Part shown: positions 25,697 to 33,655 of the stretch, piece after piece
Layout: each line of letters starts with the position of its first letter
Position numbering within the stretch: the stretch's first letter is position 1
Assembly (NCBI RefSeq): GCF_009796805.1
Contig: NZ_CP047029.1
Coordinates: 3,114,001-3,178,000, forward strand
Length of the DNA: 64,000 nucleotides
From: Algibacter sp. L1A34
GTDB lineage: Bacteria; Bacteroidota; Bacteroidia; Flavobacteriales; Flavobacteriaceae
Reading direction: 5' to 3'
The notes under the pieces: model-generated
The model's input: only the letters and a program-made list of their open reading frames with translations
Database searches by the model: none
What the model was told of the DNA's origin: nothing
Translations under genes and position numbers: made by a program

Positions 25697-25968
25697 TAAT
25701 TGTAAGTTCTTTAAAAATTAACAGGTTATTAAACGTTTAACGCTGTTAAGGATTGTTTGAAGGTATTTAATATCTGAAATTTAATATAGCTTTTAAGGGG
25801 GGTATATTAAATTTTCAAAAAGGTAGTTAGCACCATCAAACATTTCAATACTGGAGATAGAAAGCTCTTGCTTTTTGTCTTTTAGTAAAGTTATAGTTGG
25901 TTAGTTCACATTATCTCAGTAATGTGAATAAAAAGGGAGTGTTAATTTTAACGTTCCCTTTTTTATTT
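25697..25968 (+). ncRNA. probable small regulatory RNA (about 270 nt)
   Basis: The stretch has its own promoter and terminator and no usable reading frame: the only ATG (25922-25924) is followed at once by TGA. Its predicted start is about 25697. Visible structure: an early hairpin CAG-GTTA...TAAC-CTG (about 25720-25745), an unpaired purine-rich GGGGGG tract near 25797-25802, and a perfect hairpin TTCACATTA-TCTCAG-TAATGTGAA at 25905-25928 just before the terminator. The next gene has a separate promoter at 26012-26054, so this is unlikely to be only its leader. Not matched to a known RNA family by eye; 6S RNA was considered, but length and promoter do not fit well. Confidence 0.6.
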
Positions 25969-25970
25969 TA
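25931..25970 (+). terminator. strong intrinsic terminator of the small RNA
   Basis: GGGAGTGTTA and TAACGTTCCC arms (two G-T pairs) with a short loop, followed by TTTTTTATTTT. A back-up element follows at 25989-26009: ACGAGT-ATAT-ACTCGT then TTTTT. Confidence 0.75.
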
Positions 25971-26011
25971 CAAAAACAACCAATCTTCACGAGTATATAC
26001 TCGTTTTTAGC

Positions 26012-26054
26012 TGATAAATATCATTGTTGTTTTGTTGTTAAGTGTTTAAATTTA
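26012..26054 (+). promoter_or_regulatory. TGAY-class activator site and -7 box for Usp array members 2-3
   Basis: TGAT-AAAT-ATCA at 26012-26023, -7 box TAAATTTA at 26047-26054. Spacing is 36.5 bp. Leader about 13 nt. Confidence 0.74.
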
Positions 26055-26072
26055 AGCTAAATACTTTACGTC

Positions 26073-26930
26073 ATGAGAAAGATATTGATTCCCACCGATT
26101 TTTCAGAAAATGCCAATAACGCTATAGAATTTGCTGTAAACTTATTTAAGTATGATATTAGTGAGTTTTATATTATGCATGCTTATCAAGACGATATTTA
26201 TGCTAATGAGTCTGCATTAACCAAAGCTAACTTAGCTGATGTGAAATCTGAGATGCGTAAAAAATCTCAGAAAGAATTAGAAAATACTATAAGAGAAATT
26301 GAAAATATTTCTCCTAATCCAAGACATACTTTTTATCCCATTTCGGCCAATAATTTACTTATTGAAGAGGCCGATATTGTTGTTGATGATCAAAATATCG
26401 ACATTATAATTATGGGTACTAAAGGGAAAACGAATGATAAAAAAATAACTTTTGGGAGCCATACATTACAAGTTTTAAAATATGTGCAATGCCCTGTGCT
26501 TGCTATTCCAGAGAATTATAAATACACCCAACCAAGACACATTCTTTTTCCTACCGATTACATGATTCCTTATAAAAGAAGAGAACTTAAGCTGCTATGC
26601 GAAATGGCTTCTCCATATAGAGCTGTAATAGATGTGCTTTACATATCTAAAATAGAAAAGTTGTCTATGAGACAGTTGGATAACCAAAAATTTATAGATG
26701 AGGAGTTATGCAAAAACACCGTTAATTTTAAAGTAGAAAAAAGCAAACACATCATTAATACAATATATAAATATCTTAAAGAAAACCATGTAGATATGCT
26801 TGTTATGGTTAATACAAGACATTCATTTTTAGAAAATATTTTGTTTCAATCTACAACTATAGATGAATTGAGCTTAAATCTTGATATTCCGTTTTTAGCA
26901 TTACAAAACATGAAACGTAAAAACATATAA
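26073..26930 (+). CDS. universal stress protein, tandem UspA (array member 2)
   Basis: 285 residues. The first domain has an intact nucleotide motif (MGTKGKTNDKKITFGSHT). The second is degenerate (MVNTRHSFLENILFQST). It begins RKILIPTDFSENANNAIEF. A Cys pair (KYVQCPV) is near the domain boundary, as in members 3 to 5. It has its own promoter and member 3 follows 16 bp later. Confidence 0.92.
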   Translation: MRKILIPTDFSENANNAIEFAVNLFKYDISEFYIMHAYQDDIYANESALTKANLADVKSEMRKKSQKELENTIREIENISPNPRHTFYPISANNLLIEEADIVVDDQNIDIIIMGTKGKTNDKKITFGSHTLQVLKYVQCPVLAIPENYKYTQPRHILFPTDYMIPYKRRELKLLCEMASPYRAVIDVLYISKIEKLSMRQLDNQKFIDEELCKNTVNFKVEKSKHIINTIYKYLKENHVDMLVMVNTRHSFLENILFQSTTIDELSLNLDIPFLALQNMKRKNI

Positions 26931-26946
26931 ACTAAATTTTATCATC

Positions 26947-27801
26947 ATGAAAAAGATACTTCTTCCTACCGATTTTTCCGAAAATTCTTGGAATGCTATA
27001 AAATATGCATTGCAACTTTTTAAAAACGAAACTTGTAAATTTTATTTACTAAACACTTACACACCTGTAATATACCATGCTGAATATGTATTGGTAGAAC
27101 CTGCTCAATTGGGCATGATAGATAGCGTTAGAGATGAGGTTTTAAAAAACTTAGAAGATTATAAAACGCGTATTAAAAACGAGTTTAAGAACCCTAAGCA
27201 TACTATAGAAACCATAGGGGCCTTTAACATGCTTATTGCAGAAATTACAGAAATTGTTGAAGATAAAGCTATCGATTATGTTGTAATGGGTACAAAAGGT
27301 GCTACTGGTGCGAAAGAAATTTTATTTGGATCGAATACAGTACATGTATTTAAAAATGTGAAGTGCCCAATACTTGCTGTTCCTAGCGGATTTGAGTTTG
27401 AAACACCACACGAAATTTTATTTCCAACAGATTATTCCATAAAGTATACGGAGCAACAATTAAAACCAATTAAATTTATGGTTGAGAATAATAATACCTC
27501 CAGAGTTAATATACTTTACCTTACTTATGGTTATGATTTATCTGAAGCACAGAAAGAAAATAAAAATATCTTAGAAAAATCCTTTAAAAAAATAGCACAT
27601 TTATTTCATGAAGAGAGTAACCAAACCGTAGAAGTAGGTATCACTAATTTTCAGCAAAAAACAAAAGTTAATTTGTTGATTATGATTAATAATAAACACT
27701 CATTTTTTGAAAACTTATTTTTCAAATCTACAATAAAGCATATTGGTTTTCATTTAAACATTCCATTCTTAGTTATTCCTTCAAAGGGTATTAAAGCCTA
27801 A
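26947..27801 (+). CDS. universal stress protein, tandem UspA (array member 3)
   Basis: 284 residues. First-domain motif MGTKGATGAKEILFGSNT, second domain degenerate (MINNKHSFFENLFFKST). KNVKCPILAVPS closes the first domain. It lies 16 bp after member 2, so the two are co-transcribed. A gap of 97 bp before member 4 holds no obvious 4-bp-spaced palindrome. Confidence 0.92.
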   Translation: MKKILLPTDFSENSWNAIKYALQLFKNETCKFYLLNTYTPVIYHAEYVLVEPAQLGMIDSVRDEVLKNLEDYKTRIKNEFKNPKHTIETIGAFNMLIAEITEIVEDKAIDYVVMGTKGATGAKEILFGSNTVHVFKNVKCPILAVPSGFEFETPHEILFPTDYSIKYTEQQLKPIKFMVENNNTSRVNILYLTYGYDLSEAQKENKNILEKSFKKIAHLFHEESNQTVEVGITNFQQKTKVNLLIMINNKHSFFENLFFKSTIKHIGFHLNIPFLVIPSKGIKA

Positions 27802-27898
27802 GTTTTTTATAGATAAATAATGTGGCAGCCTATACTAAACGCAAATATTTAAAGACGAATTGTAATAGGTTATTAAATAATGATAAAACAATAAAGAA

Positions 27899-28741
27899 AT
27901 GAAGCGTAAAATTTTATTGCCAACCGATTTTTCGGATAATGCATGGAGCGCTACGGTTTATGCCCTAAAACTTTTTGCAGAACAAGAGTGTACTTTTTAT
28001 TTTTTAAACTCAATAGTGGTTAAGGTAAACATGCTTTCTAATGTTTCCAATAAATTAATTACAACAATGAGAGAAAATGCTATGGTAGAGCTTTTAGATT
28101 TAAAAGAACTAGTACAAAGTAGTGATCCAAACCCAAAACATGATTTTGATATTATTTTAAGTTCAGATGATTTAAATAAGGCAGTGAAAAATGCTGTTGA
28201 AAAACATGACATTAGTCTTATAATAATGGGGACAAAAGGTGCCACTGGAGCAAAAGAGCTTTTCTTCGGAAGTAATACTGTAAGCCTTATTATGAAGATT
28301 AAAAACTGTCCTGTTTTAATGATACCAGAGGAATTTGATTTTATAAAACCTAAGCAAATTGCTTTTCCAACAGATTACAATCATTTTTATCACGCTAATG
28401 AAATTAAATCTTTAAGAGAATTAGCCGATTTATATAGCTCAGAAATTAGAATTGTACATATTGATGTTGAGGAAGAGCTCTCCGATAAGCAAAGTGATAA
28501 CTTAATAGTGTTGGAGAGTTATTTAAAAAATAATAACTTCAGTTTACATTGGATGCCAAATTATGCTGAAAAGGTTGAAGAAATCAATGATTTTATAGAA
28601 GAATTGGATATTGATATTCTAGCTATGGTAAAGTACAATCATAATTTTTTTCAAAAAATATTAAACGAACCTGTTATAAAAGATCTAGGTTTTCATGCTA
28701 AAATTCCATTTTTAGTAATACCAGAATCAGTAGATATTTAG
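27899..28741 (+). CDS. universal stress protein, tandem UspA (array member 4)
   Basis: 280 residues. First-domain motif MGTKGATGAKELFFGSNT, second-domain counterpart MVKYNHNFFQKILNEPV, so again only one nucleotide site. Less alike to members 2 and 3 in the first 60 residues. I saw no dedicated activator site in front, so it may be read through from member 3. Confidence 0.9.
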   Translation: MKRKILLPTDFSDNAWSATVYALKLFAEQECTFYFLNSIVVKVNMLSNVSNKLITTMRENAMVELLDLKELVQSSDPNPKHDFDIILSSDDLNKAVKNAVEKHDISLIIMGTKGATGAKELFFGSNTVSLIMKIKNCPVLMIPEEFDFIKPKQIAFPTDYNHFYHANEIKSLRELADLYSSEIRIVHIDVEEELSDKQSDNLIVLESYLKNNNFSLHWMPNYAEKVEEINDFIEELDIDILAMVKYNHNFFQKILNEPVIKDLGFHAKIPFLVIPESVDI

Positions 28742-28798
28742 CTTGTCCGTTCACTATTATTCAGTCAGGAATTATATAATAACCTAAAAAATAATATT

Positions 28799-29653
28799 AT
28801 GAAACGTAAAATATTATTGCCTACAGATTTTTCTAAGAATGCATGGCATGCCATATGTTATGCAATAGAGTTATATAAAAGAGATCACTGTGATTTCTAT
28901 CTTTTAAACGTGTATTCCTCTACCGGTAATATTATCGATAGTTTAATAAATGCGGAACCTGGCAGTGAACTGTATGAAACAGCAAAACTAAATTCGGAAA
29001 ACGGACTCGCCAAGGTTTTAGATATGTTGGCATTTAAAGATTTTGATAATCCAAAACATCATTTTAAAACTATTTCAACTTTTAACAATGCTGTAGAAGC
29101 TATTAAAGGCTTAGTTGAAGAAAAGGATATAGAAATGATAGTTATGGGCACCAAGGGTAAAACAAGTTCACGAGGTGTTGCTTATGGTAGTACAGCTATT
29201 AATGTTATGGAGAAAGTACGTAACTGTCCTGTAATTGTAGTGCCAGAATTAGCACTTCGCATATTACCTAAAGAAATTGTTTTTCCTACTAGTTTTAAAA
29301 CCCATTTAAAAAGAAGAGAACTAAACTACTTAATAGATATTGCTAAAAAATGTAACGCATCTATTAAAATTCTTCATATTTCTGAAGAAGCCGAACTAAA
29401 CAAACATCAAGCAAATAATAAAAAAATTTTAGAAGAGTATTTTGAAGATGTAGATTATTCTTTTCATACCCTAAGCCATGCAGATATACCAATGGCTATT
29501 AACTGTTTTGTTGAAAGTAGAGAGAGTGATATGGTTGCTTTTATCAATAAAAAACATGTATTTTTTGGAAGTATGTTAACCCATCCTTTAGTGAAAGATA
29601 TAGGTAGGAACTCTAAAGTACCCATATTGGTTATGCACGATTTAAGAAATTAA
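28799..29653 (+). CDS. universal stress protein, tandem UspA (array member 5)
   Basis: 284 residues. First-domain motif MGTKGKTSSRGVAYGSTA, second-domain counterpart FINKKHVFFGSMLTHPL. It lies 57 bp after member 4. The start MKRKILLPTDFSKNAWHAI is nearly the same as member 4, indicating a relatively recent duplication of the pair. Confidence 0.91.
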   Translation: MKRKILLPTDFSKNAWHAICYAIELYKRDHCDFYLLNVYSSTGNIIDSLINAEPGSELYETAKLNSENGLAKVLDMLAFKDFDNPKHHFKTISTFNNAVEAIKGLVEEKDIEMIVMGTKGKTSSRGVAYGSTAINVMEKVRNCPVIVVPELALRILPKEIVFPTSFKTHLKRRELNYLIDIAKKCNASIKILHISEEAELNKHQANNKKILEEYFEDVDYSFHTLSHADIPMAINCFVESRESDMVAFINKKHVFFGSMLTHPLVKDIGRNSKVPILVMHDLRN

Positions 29654-29709
29654 AACCTGTCAAAGCAAAAAGACTTTCGAAAGAAATATTAAGGTTAAAA
29701 TAAAATAAG

Positions 29710-30126
29710 ATGAAACGAGCAGGAATTTGGTTAGACAAAGAAAGAGCCATTATTGTAACGCTTTATAATGGAGATATAAGTGTAAACACACTATTATCGA
29801 ATATGGAGTATTTTCATGTTCATGGTGGTTCCGGATCACGATTAAAAGGCGGTCCACAAGATGTTGTTCATGATAGTAAATATTTAGAACGTGAAAAACA
29901 TCAACTAAAAAAATATTTTAATGATATAGCTTCAGAAATTAAAGATGACGATGTTATTGTGTTGTTTGGTCCTGCTGAAACCAAAATTAAGTTCAATAAA
30001 GAATTAGCAACATATCATAAAGATTTAAGCGCTAAAGTTAAAGATGTAGTAAAAACTGATAAAATGACCAAAAGACAAGTGAAAGCTTGGGTAAAAGCTT
30101 TTTATAAAACTCCTAATCCAAATTAG
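29710..30126 (+). CDS. BaeRF/eRF1-like small protein (host-attachment-protein type)
   Basis: 138 residues. Starts KRAGIWLDKERAIIV, the usual strand of the bacterial eRF1 domain-1-like (BaeRF) families, followed by HGGSGSRLKGGPQDVVHD and LFGPAETKIKF, which fit the same fold. Such proteins are predicted to act on ribosomes or RNA, but few have been studied. It lies 56 bp after the last Usp gene and 43 bp before a nuclease-like gene. The family call is moderately sure, the function unknown. Confidence 0.65.
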   Translation: MKRAGIWLDKERAIIVTLYNGDISVNTLLSNMEYFHVHGGSGSRLKGGPQDVVHDSKYLEREKHQLKKYFNDIASEIKDDDVIVLFGPAETKIKFNKELATYHKDLSAKVKDVVKTDKMTKRQVKAWVKAFYKTPNPN

Positions 30127-30169
30127 TCGATTATAATTGGTTTTTGGTAGTTTTAATAAAAACGCAAAT

Positions 30170-31012
30170 ATGGAAACAGATACTATAGATATTATTAAAT
30201 CTTCTGGAGAAAAGGTTAAATTTTCCATAGAGAAACTACGGACTTCATTAAGGCGTATTGGCGCAGATGAGCAAACGGTTAATCAAACTATTAATAGAGT
30301 TAGAGACGAGCTATATCAAGGTATTTCAACAAAAGAAATTTATAATCGAGCATTTGCTTTATTGAAAAAAAAGGATAGCCATTTAGCTTCTAAATACAAG
30401 CTTAAAAAAGCGATTTACGAATTGGGACCAACAGGTTTTCCTTTTGAACGTTTTATAAGTGCAATTTTAGAGTATTCGGGATATAAAACAGAAGTAGGTA
30501 CCATTCTACAAGGCCTATGCGTTACGCACGAAATTGATATTATAGCAAATAAAAACAACGAAAGCACAGTTGTAGAATGTAAATTCCATAATGAAGAAGG
30601 ACTTAATTGTAACGTGAAAATTCCACTTTATATAAATTCGCGATATAATGATGTTAGGGCAAATTGGGATGCTAATTCAAAAAACAAAACGGAACTCACT
30701 AATGGTTGGGTAGTTACTAATACTCGTTTTACAGAAGATGCCATTAAATATGGTAATTGTGTTAATCTTTATTTGTTAAGTTGGGATTATCCCAAAAATG
30801 AAGGTCTAAAAGATAGAATAGATCGTTTAGGTTTATATCCCATTACGGTATCTACATTATTAACTAATAGAGAAAAACAGTTTTTATTAAGCAGAGATGT
30901 TGTGCTTTGTAGAGAGTTAATTGGCGACGCGTTTTATTTAGATCATTTAGGGATCTCGGAAATACGGAAGGAAAAAATAATGAAAGAAATAAGTATGTTA
31001 TGTAATAATTAA
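30170..31012 (+). CDS. ATP-cone domain fused to Mrr/RecB-like nuclease domain
   Basis: 280 residues from the ATG at 30170 (the in-frame ATG at 30137 adds 11 unlike residues). The N-terminal ATP-cone (about 5-90, KSSGEKVKFSIEKLRTSLRR) is the domain that senses ATP/dATP in ribonucleotide reductases and NrdR. The C-terminal half has a PD-(D/E)xK-like pattern: FPFERFISAIL, then HEIDIIA and VVECKFHNEEG. It could be a nucleotide-controlled nuclease. It is followed 5 bp later by a beta-CASP RNase gene, so an RNA or DNA processing role is plausible. Confidence 0.8.
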   Translation: METDTIDIIKSSGEKVKFSIEKLRTSLRRIGADEQTVNQTINRVRDELYQGISTKEIYNRAFALLKKKDSHLASKYKLKKAIYELGPTGFPFERFISAILEYSGYKTEVGTILQGLCVTHEIDIIANKNNESTVVECKFHNEEGLNCNVKIPLYINSRYNDVRANWDANSKNKTELTNGWVVTNTRFTEDAIKYGNCVNLYLLSWDYPKNEGLKDRIDRLGLYPITVSTLLTNREKQFLLSRDVVLCRELIGDAFYLDHLGISEIRKEKIMKEISMLCNN

Positions 31013-31017
31013 AAGCT

Positions 31018-32391
31018 ATGGATAAGTTTGTTAAAGTACATTTTTTAGGAGCAGCTGGCGTTGTTACCGGTTCTAAGTTTCTGTTAGAAACCTCGGAGCA
31101 AAATATATTGATAGATTGTGGTATGTTTCAAGGGCTAAAAGAATTACGAATGCTTAATTGGACAAATCTATCTGTAGATGTTAAAGCTATTGATGTGGTC
31201 TTGTTAACGCATGGCCATTTAGATCACGTTGGCTATCTGCCAAGGTTATTAAAACAAGGGTTTAAAGGCAGAATCGTAGGAACCGCACCTACTTTGGCTA
31301 TAGCCGAAATTATATTAAGAGATAGCGCTAAAATACACGAAGAAGACGCCAAAGAAGCAAATAAAGAAAACTACACAAAACATAAACCTGCATTGCCTTT
31401 TTATACCAAGGTTGATGCCGAAAAAACCATAGTATTATTTAAAGCAGAAAAGCCAGATAATTGGATTGCGTTAACTAAAAATATATCATATCGTTTTCAA
31501 TATAACGGCCATATTATTGGAGCTACTTTTATTGAACTGGATATTTTTGGAAAACGATTTGTGTTTTCTGGAGATATAGGTCGCGTAAATGATTATTTAC
31601 TAGAAAAACCTAAAAAACCAGAACTTGCCGATTATTTATTTATGGAAAGTACTTATGGTAATAAACTACATCCGGTAGAAAACATAGAGGAAATTTTATC
31701 AGAAATTATTAAAGAAACTATTCATAAAAAAGGAAATTTAATCATCCCAAGTTTTGCTGTAGAACGTTTGCAAACACTTATGTATTTACTATGGGAACTT
31801 TACAAAAAGAATAAAATACCAAATATTCCAATTTTTATAGATAGCCCTATGGGGAATAATGTTTTAGAAGTTTTTAAACGTTTTCCTGAGTGGCATAAAT
31901 TATCGATGGAAGATTATAATGCCATGTGTGAGCATGTAAATATTATAGAATCTTACAAGGATACCTGGAAAACTATAGACGATAAACGGTCTAAAATAAT
32001 TATTGCAGGTAGCGGTATGGTAACTGGCGGTCGAGTGCTTACTTATTTGCAACAACTTATAGATGAGTCTTCTACAACGGTATTATTAGTGGGTTATCAA
32101 GCCGAAGGGACTCGAGGGCGACAATTAAAAGAAGGCGCTCATGAAATTCGCTTTCGTGGAAAATATTATCCTGTAAAAGCCGAAATTAAATGCATAGATA
32201 GTTTATCGGCACATGGCGACCAAAACGATTTGTTAGACTGGATGAGTGCTATAAAAAATATGCCTGAAAACGTGTTTTTAATTCACGGCGAACCTAATGC
32301 GGCAGATGCATTTCGTGTAAAAATAAAAGACACATACCATTGGCATGTTACAATTCCTAAGCTTACAGATGTAGAAAAATTAGTTTTGTAA
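31018..32391 (+). CDS. metallo-beta-lactamase beta-CASP ribonuclease (YSH1/CPSF-73-like)
   Basis: 457 residues. Zinc motif THGHLDHVG (His65, His67, Asp69, His70), GHIIGAT, FSGDIG, the beta-CASP region with GSGMVTGGRVL, and the closing LSAHGDQNDLLDWM and LIHGEPNA motifs. The family comprises RNA endo- and exonucleases, so this is probably a cytoplasmic RNase. It sits with the ATP-cone nuclease and the eRF1-like protein downstream of the Usp array. Confidence 0.92.
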   Translation: MDKFVKVHFLGAAGVVTGSKFLLETSEQNILIDCGMFQGLKELRMLNWTNLSVDVKAIDVVLLTHGHLDHVGYLPRLLKQGFKGRIVGTAPTLAIAEIILRDSAKIHEEDAKEANKENYTKHKPALPFYTKVDAEKTIVLFKAEKPDNWIALTKNISYRFQYNGHIIGATFIELDIFGKRFVFSGDIGRVNDYLLEKPKKPELADYLFMESTYGNKLHPVENIEEILSEIIKETIHKKGNLIIPSFAVERLQTLMYLLWELYKKNKIPNIPIFIDSPMGNNVLEVFKRFPEWHKLSMEDYNAMCEHVNIIESYKDTWKTIDDKRSKIIIAGSGMVTGGRVLTYLQQLIDESSTTVLLVGYQAEGTRGRQLKEGAHEIRFRGKYYPVKAEIKCIDSLSAHGDQNDLLDWMSAIKNMPENVFLIHGEPNAADAFRVKIKDTYHWHVTIPKLTDVEKLVL

Positions 32392-32425
32392 ATTCCATTT
32401 GGTTAACAAATAGACATAAGCTAAC

Positions 32426-32468
32426 TGATATATATCATTGTGAAAATATGAATATCGAAATACATTAG
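32426..32468 (+). promoter_or_regulatory. TGAY-class activator site and -7 box for Hsp20
   Basis: TGAT-ATAT-ATCA at 32426-32437, -7 box TACATTAG at 32461-32468. Spacing is 36.5 bp. Leader about 30 nt. Confidence 0.7.
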
Positions 32469-32503
32469 TATAGTAATATAAGTTTAATTTAAATAATAAT
32501 GTC

Positions 32504-33013
32504 ATGACTACATTAATGAAACGTAGAAAAAGACGAAATGGATTATCTCCATTAGAAAGCCAATTATTAACCCCTTGGAACAACAATTTAGTACAGCCTT
32601 GGGGCGGTAGATTATTCCCATCTAATTTAAACAATCTGTCAGGGATAGATGATGATTTCTTTGAAAAAGATAGCTTAATGCCAGCAATGAACGTTACAGA
32701 GCATAAAAAAGATTTTGAAATTGAATTTGCTATTCCTGGATTCGATAAAAAAGATTTTGAAGTTTCAATTGAAGAAGATGTACTTCATGTTTCTGGTGAA
32801 AAAAAATTAGAAGAAGAGCAAAAAGAAGATGATTTTTCTCGTAAAGAATTTAGTTATAAATCTTTTAAACGATCAATGATGCTTCCATCGTCTATTGATT
32901 TTGATCAAGAAGTAAAAGCATCTTACAAAAATGGTATTTTAAATTTAAAATTATTGAAACAACAAGATGTTAAAGAGAAACAAGCTCCGAAAAAAATGAT
33001 TGAGGTGAATTAA
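32504..33013 (+). CDS. Hsp20/alpha-crystallin small heat-shock protein
   Basis: 169 residues. The alpha-crystallin domain (about 60-150) begins MNVTEHKKDFEIEFAIPGF and includes the conserved turn ASYKNGILNLKL. The N-terminal arm is unusually basic at its start (MKRRKRRNG) and then rich in Asn, Trp and Pro. The C-terminus lacks a clear IxI motif (PKKMIEVN ends it). A holdase chaperone, with a TGAT-type promoter and its own terminator. Confidence 0.92.
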   Translation: MTTLMKRRKRRNGLSPLESQLLTPWNNNLVQPWGGRLFPSNLNNLSGIDDDFFEKDSLMPAMNVTEHKKDFEIEFAIPGFDKKDFEVSIEEDVLHVSGEKKLEEEQKEDDFSRKEFSYKSFKRSMMLPSSIDFDQEVKASYKNGILNLKLLKQQDVKEKQAPKKMIEVN

Positions 33014-33027
33014 ATTCTCCTCTAAAT

Positions 33028-33067
33028 AGAAAGCAATATCTCATTAAAATATTGCTTTCTGTTTTTT
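33028..33067 (+). terminator. intrinsic terminator after Hsp20
   Basis: Stem AGAAAGCAATAT and ATATTGCTTTCT (12 bp, perfect), 9-nt loop, then GTTTTTT. Confidence 0.85.
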
Positions 33068-33086
33068 AATTCTTAAACTAAACAAA

Positions 33087-33530
33087 ATGAAAACTACAGC
33101 AGTAAAAGCAAAATATAGTGCATGGTTAAGTCCTGAGATTATGCATAAAGATTCTCTAAAATGGTTATCTGAATTAAGATTTGTAAAAGATGAAGAACTG
33201 TTTTTTGATGATTTAATAAAGTCCTACACAATTCAGCTTATCGATTCAAAGTATTTTGAAGTAAGTAAAAACCTTGTGGTTAAATTAAGTGCTATACAAA
33301 GGGAAACTAGCTCATTAATTGATACTATTATAAATCATGAAAATGGACTAAAAATTATGGTCGATGGTGTAAATGAGTTTGAAAAAGAAAATGCTTATAA
33401 AATAGAGCATGGCAAACTAATTGTTGTTGTGTGCGAATTTTTAGATAATTACAGATCATTAAAAACCGAACTATTTACACTTATTAAAGGGGTAATCAAA
33501 GAGGGGAAACAAAAAAGGTTAACTCCTTAA
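33087..33530 (+). CDS. hypothetical helical protein, paralogue of the protein at 16915-17367
   Basis: 147 residues, helical, no known domain. The pattern LKWLSELRFVKDEELFFDDLIKS resembles, in shorter pieces, the start of the first protein of the chaperone-MscS operon; both have alternating charged helices to the end. It lies 73 bp after Hsp20, beyond a terminator. A role near chaperones is only suggested by the two contexts. Confidence 0.72.
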   Translation: MKTTAVKAKYSAWLSPEIMHKDSLKWLSELRFVKDEELFFDDLIKSYTIQLIDSKYFEVSKNLVVKLSAIQRETSSLIDTIINHENGLKIMVDGVNEFEKENAYKIEHGKLIVVVCEFLDNYRSLKTELFTLIKGVIKEGKQKRLTP

Positions 33531-33655
33531 AAATAAGCTATGCTGTAATTATAAATAAAGAGAATTGTTATGCGGATAGGTGCTTAATTTCACCATCACT
33601 AACAACAGGTAATTAATTTTGCTTGTAACTAAAAATAAGTTGTTATTTTTGAGGA

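Noticed and set aside
25697-25968. 6S RNA as the identity of the small RNA
   Set aside because: The length is greater than usual, no long central open bubble within an extended rod was evident, and an activator-driven promoter would be odd for it. A covariance search would settle this.
25989-26004. Palindrome ACGAGTATATACTCGT as a regulator site
   Set aside because: It is followed by a T run and lies just after the small RNA, so a back-up terminator is the simpler reading; it does not fit the N4 half-site form.
33623-33651. TTG-N18-TATTTTTG as promoter of the TPR kinase
   Set aside because: The box ends 4 bp before the ATG, so the transcript would start within the gene. The box at 33614-33621 is preferred, though without a clear -33 element.
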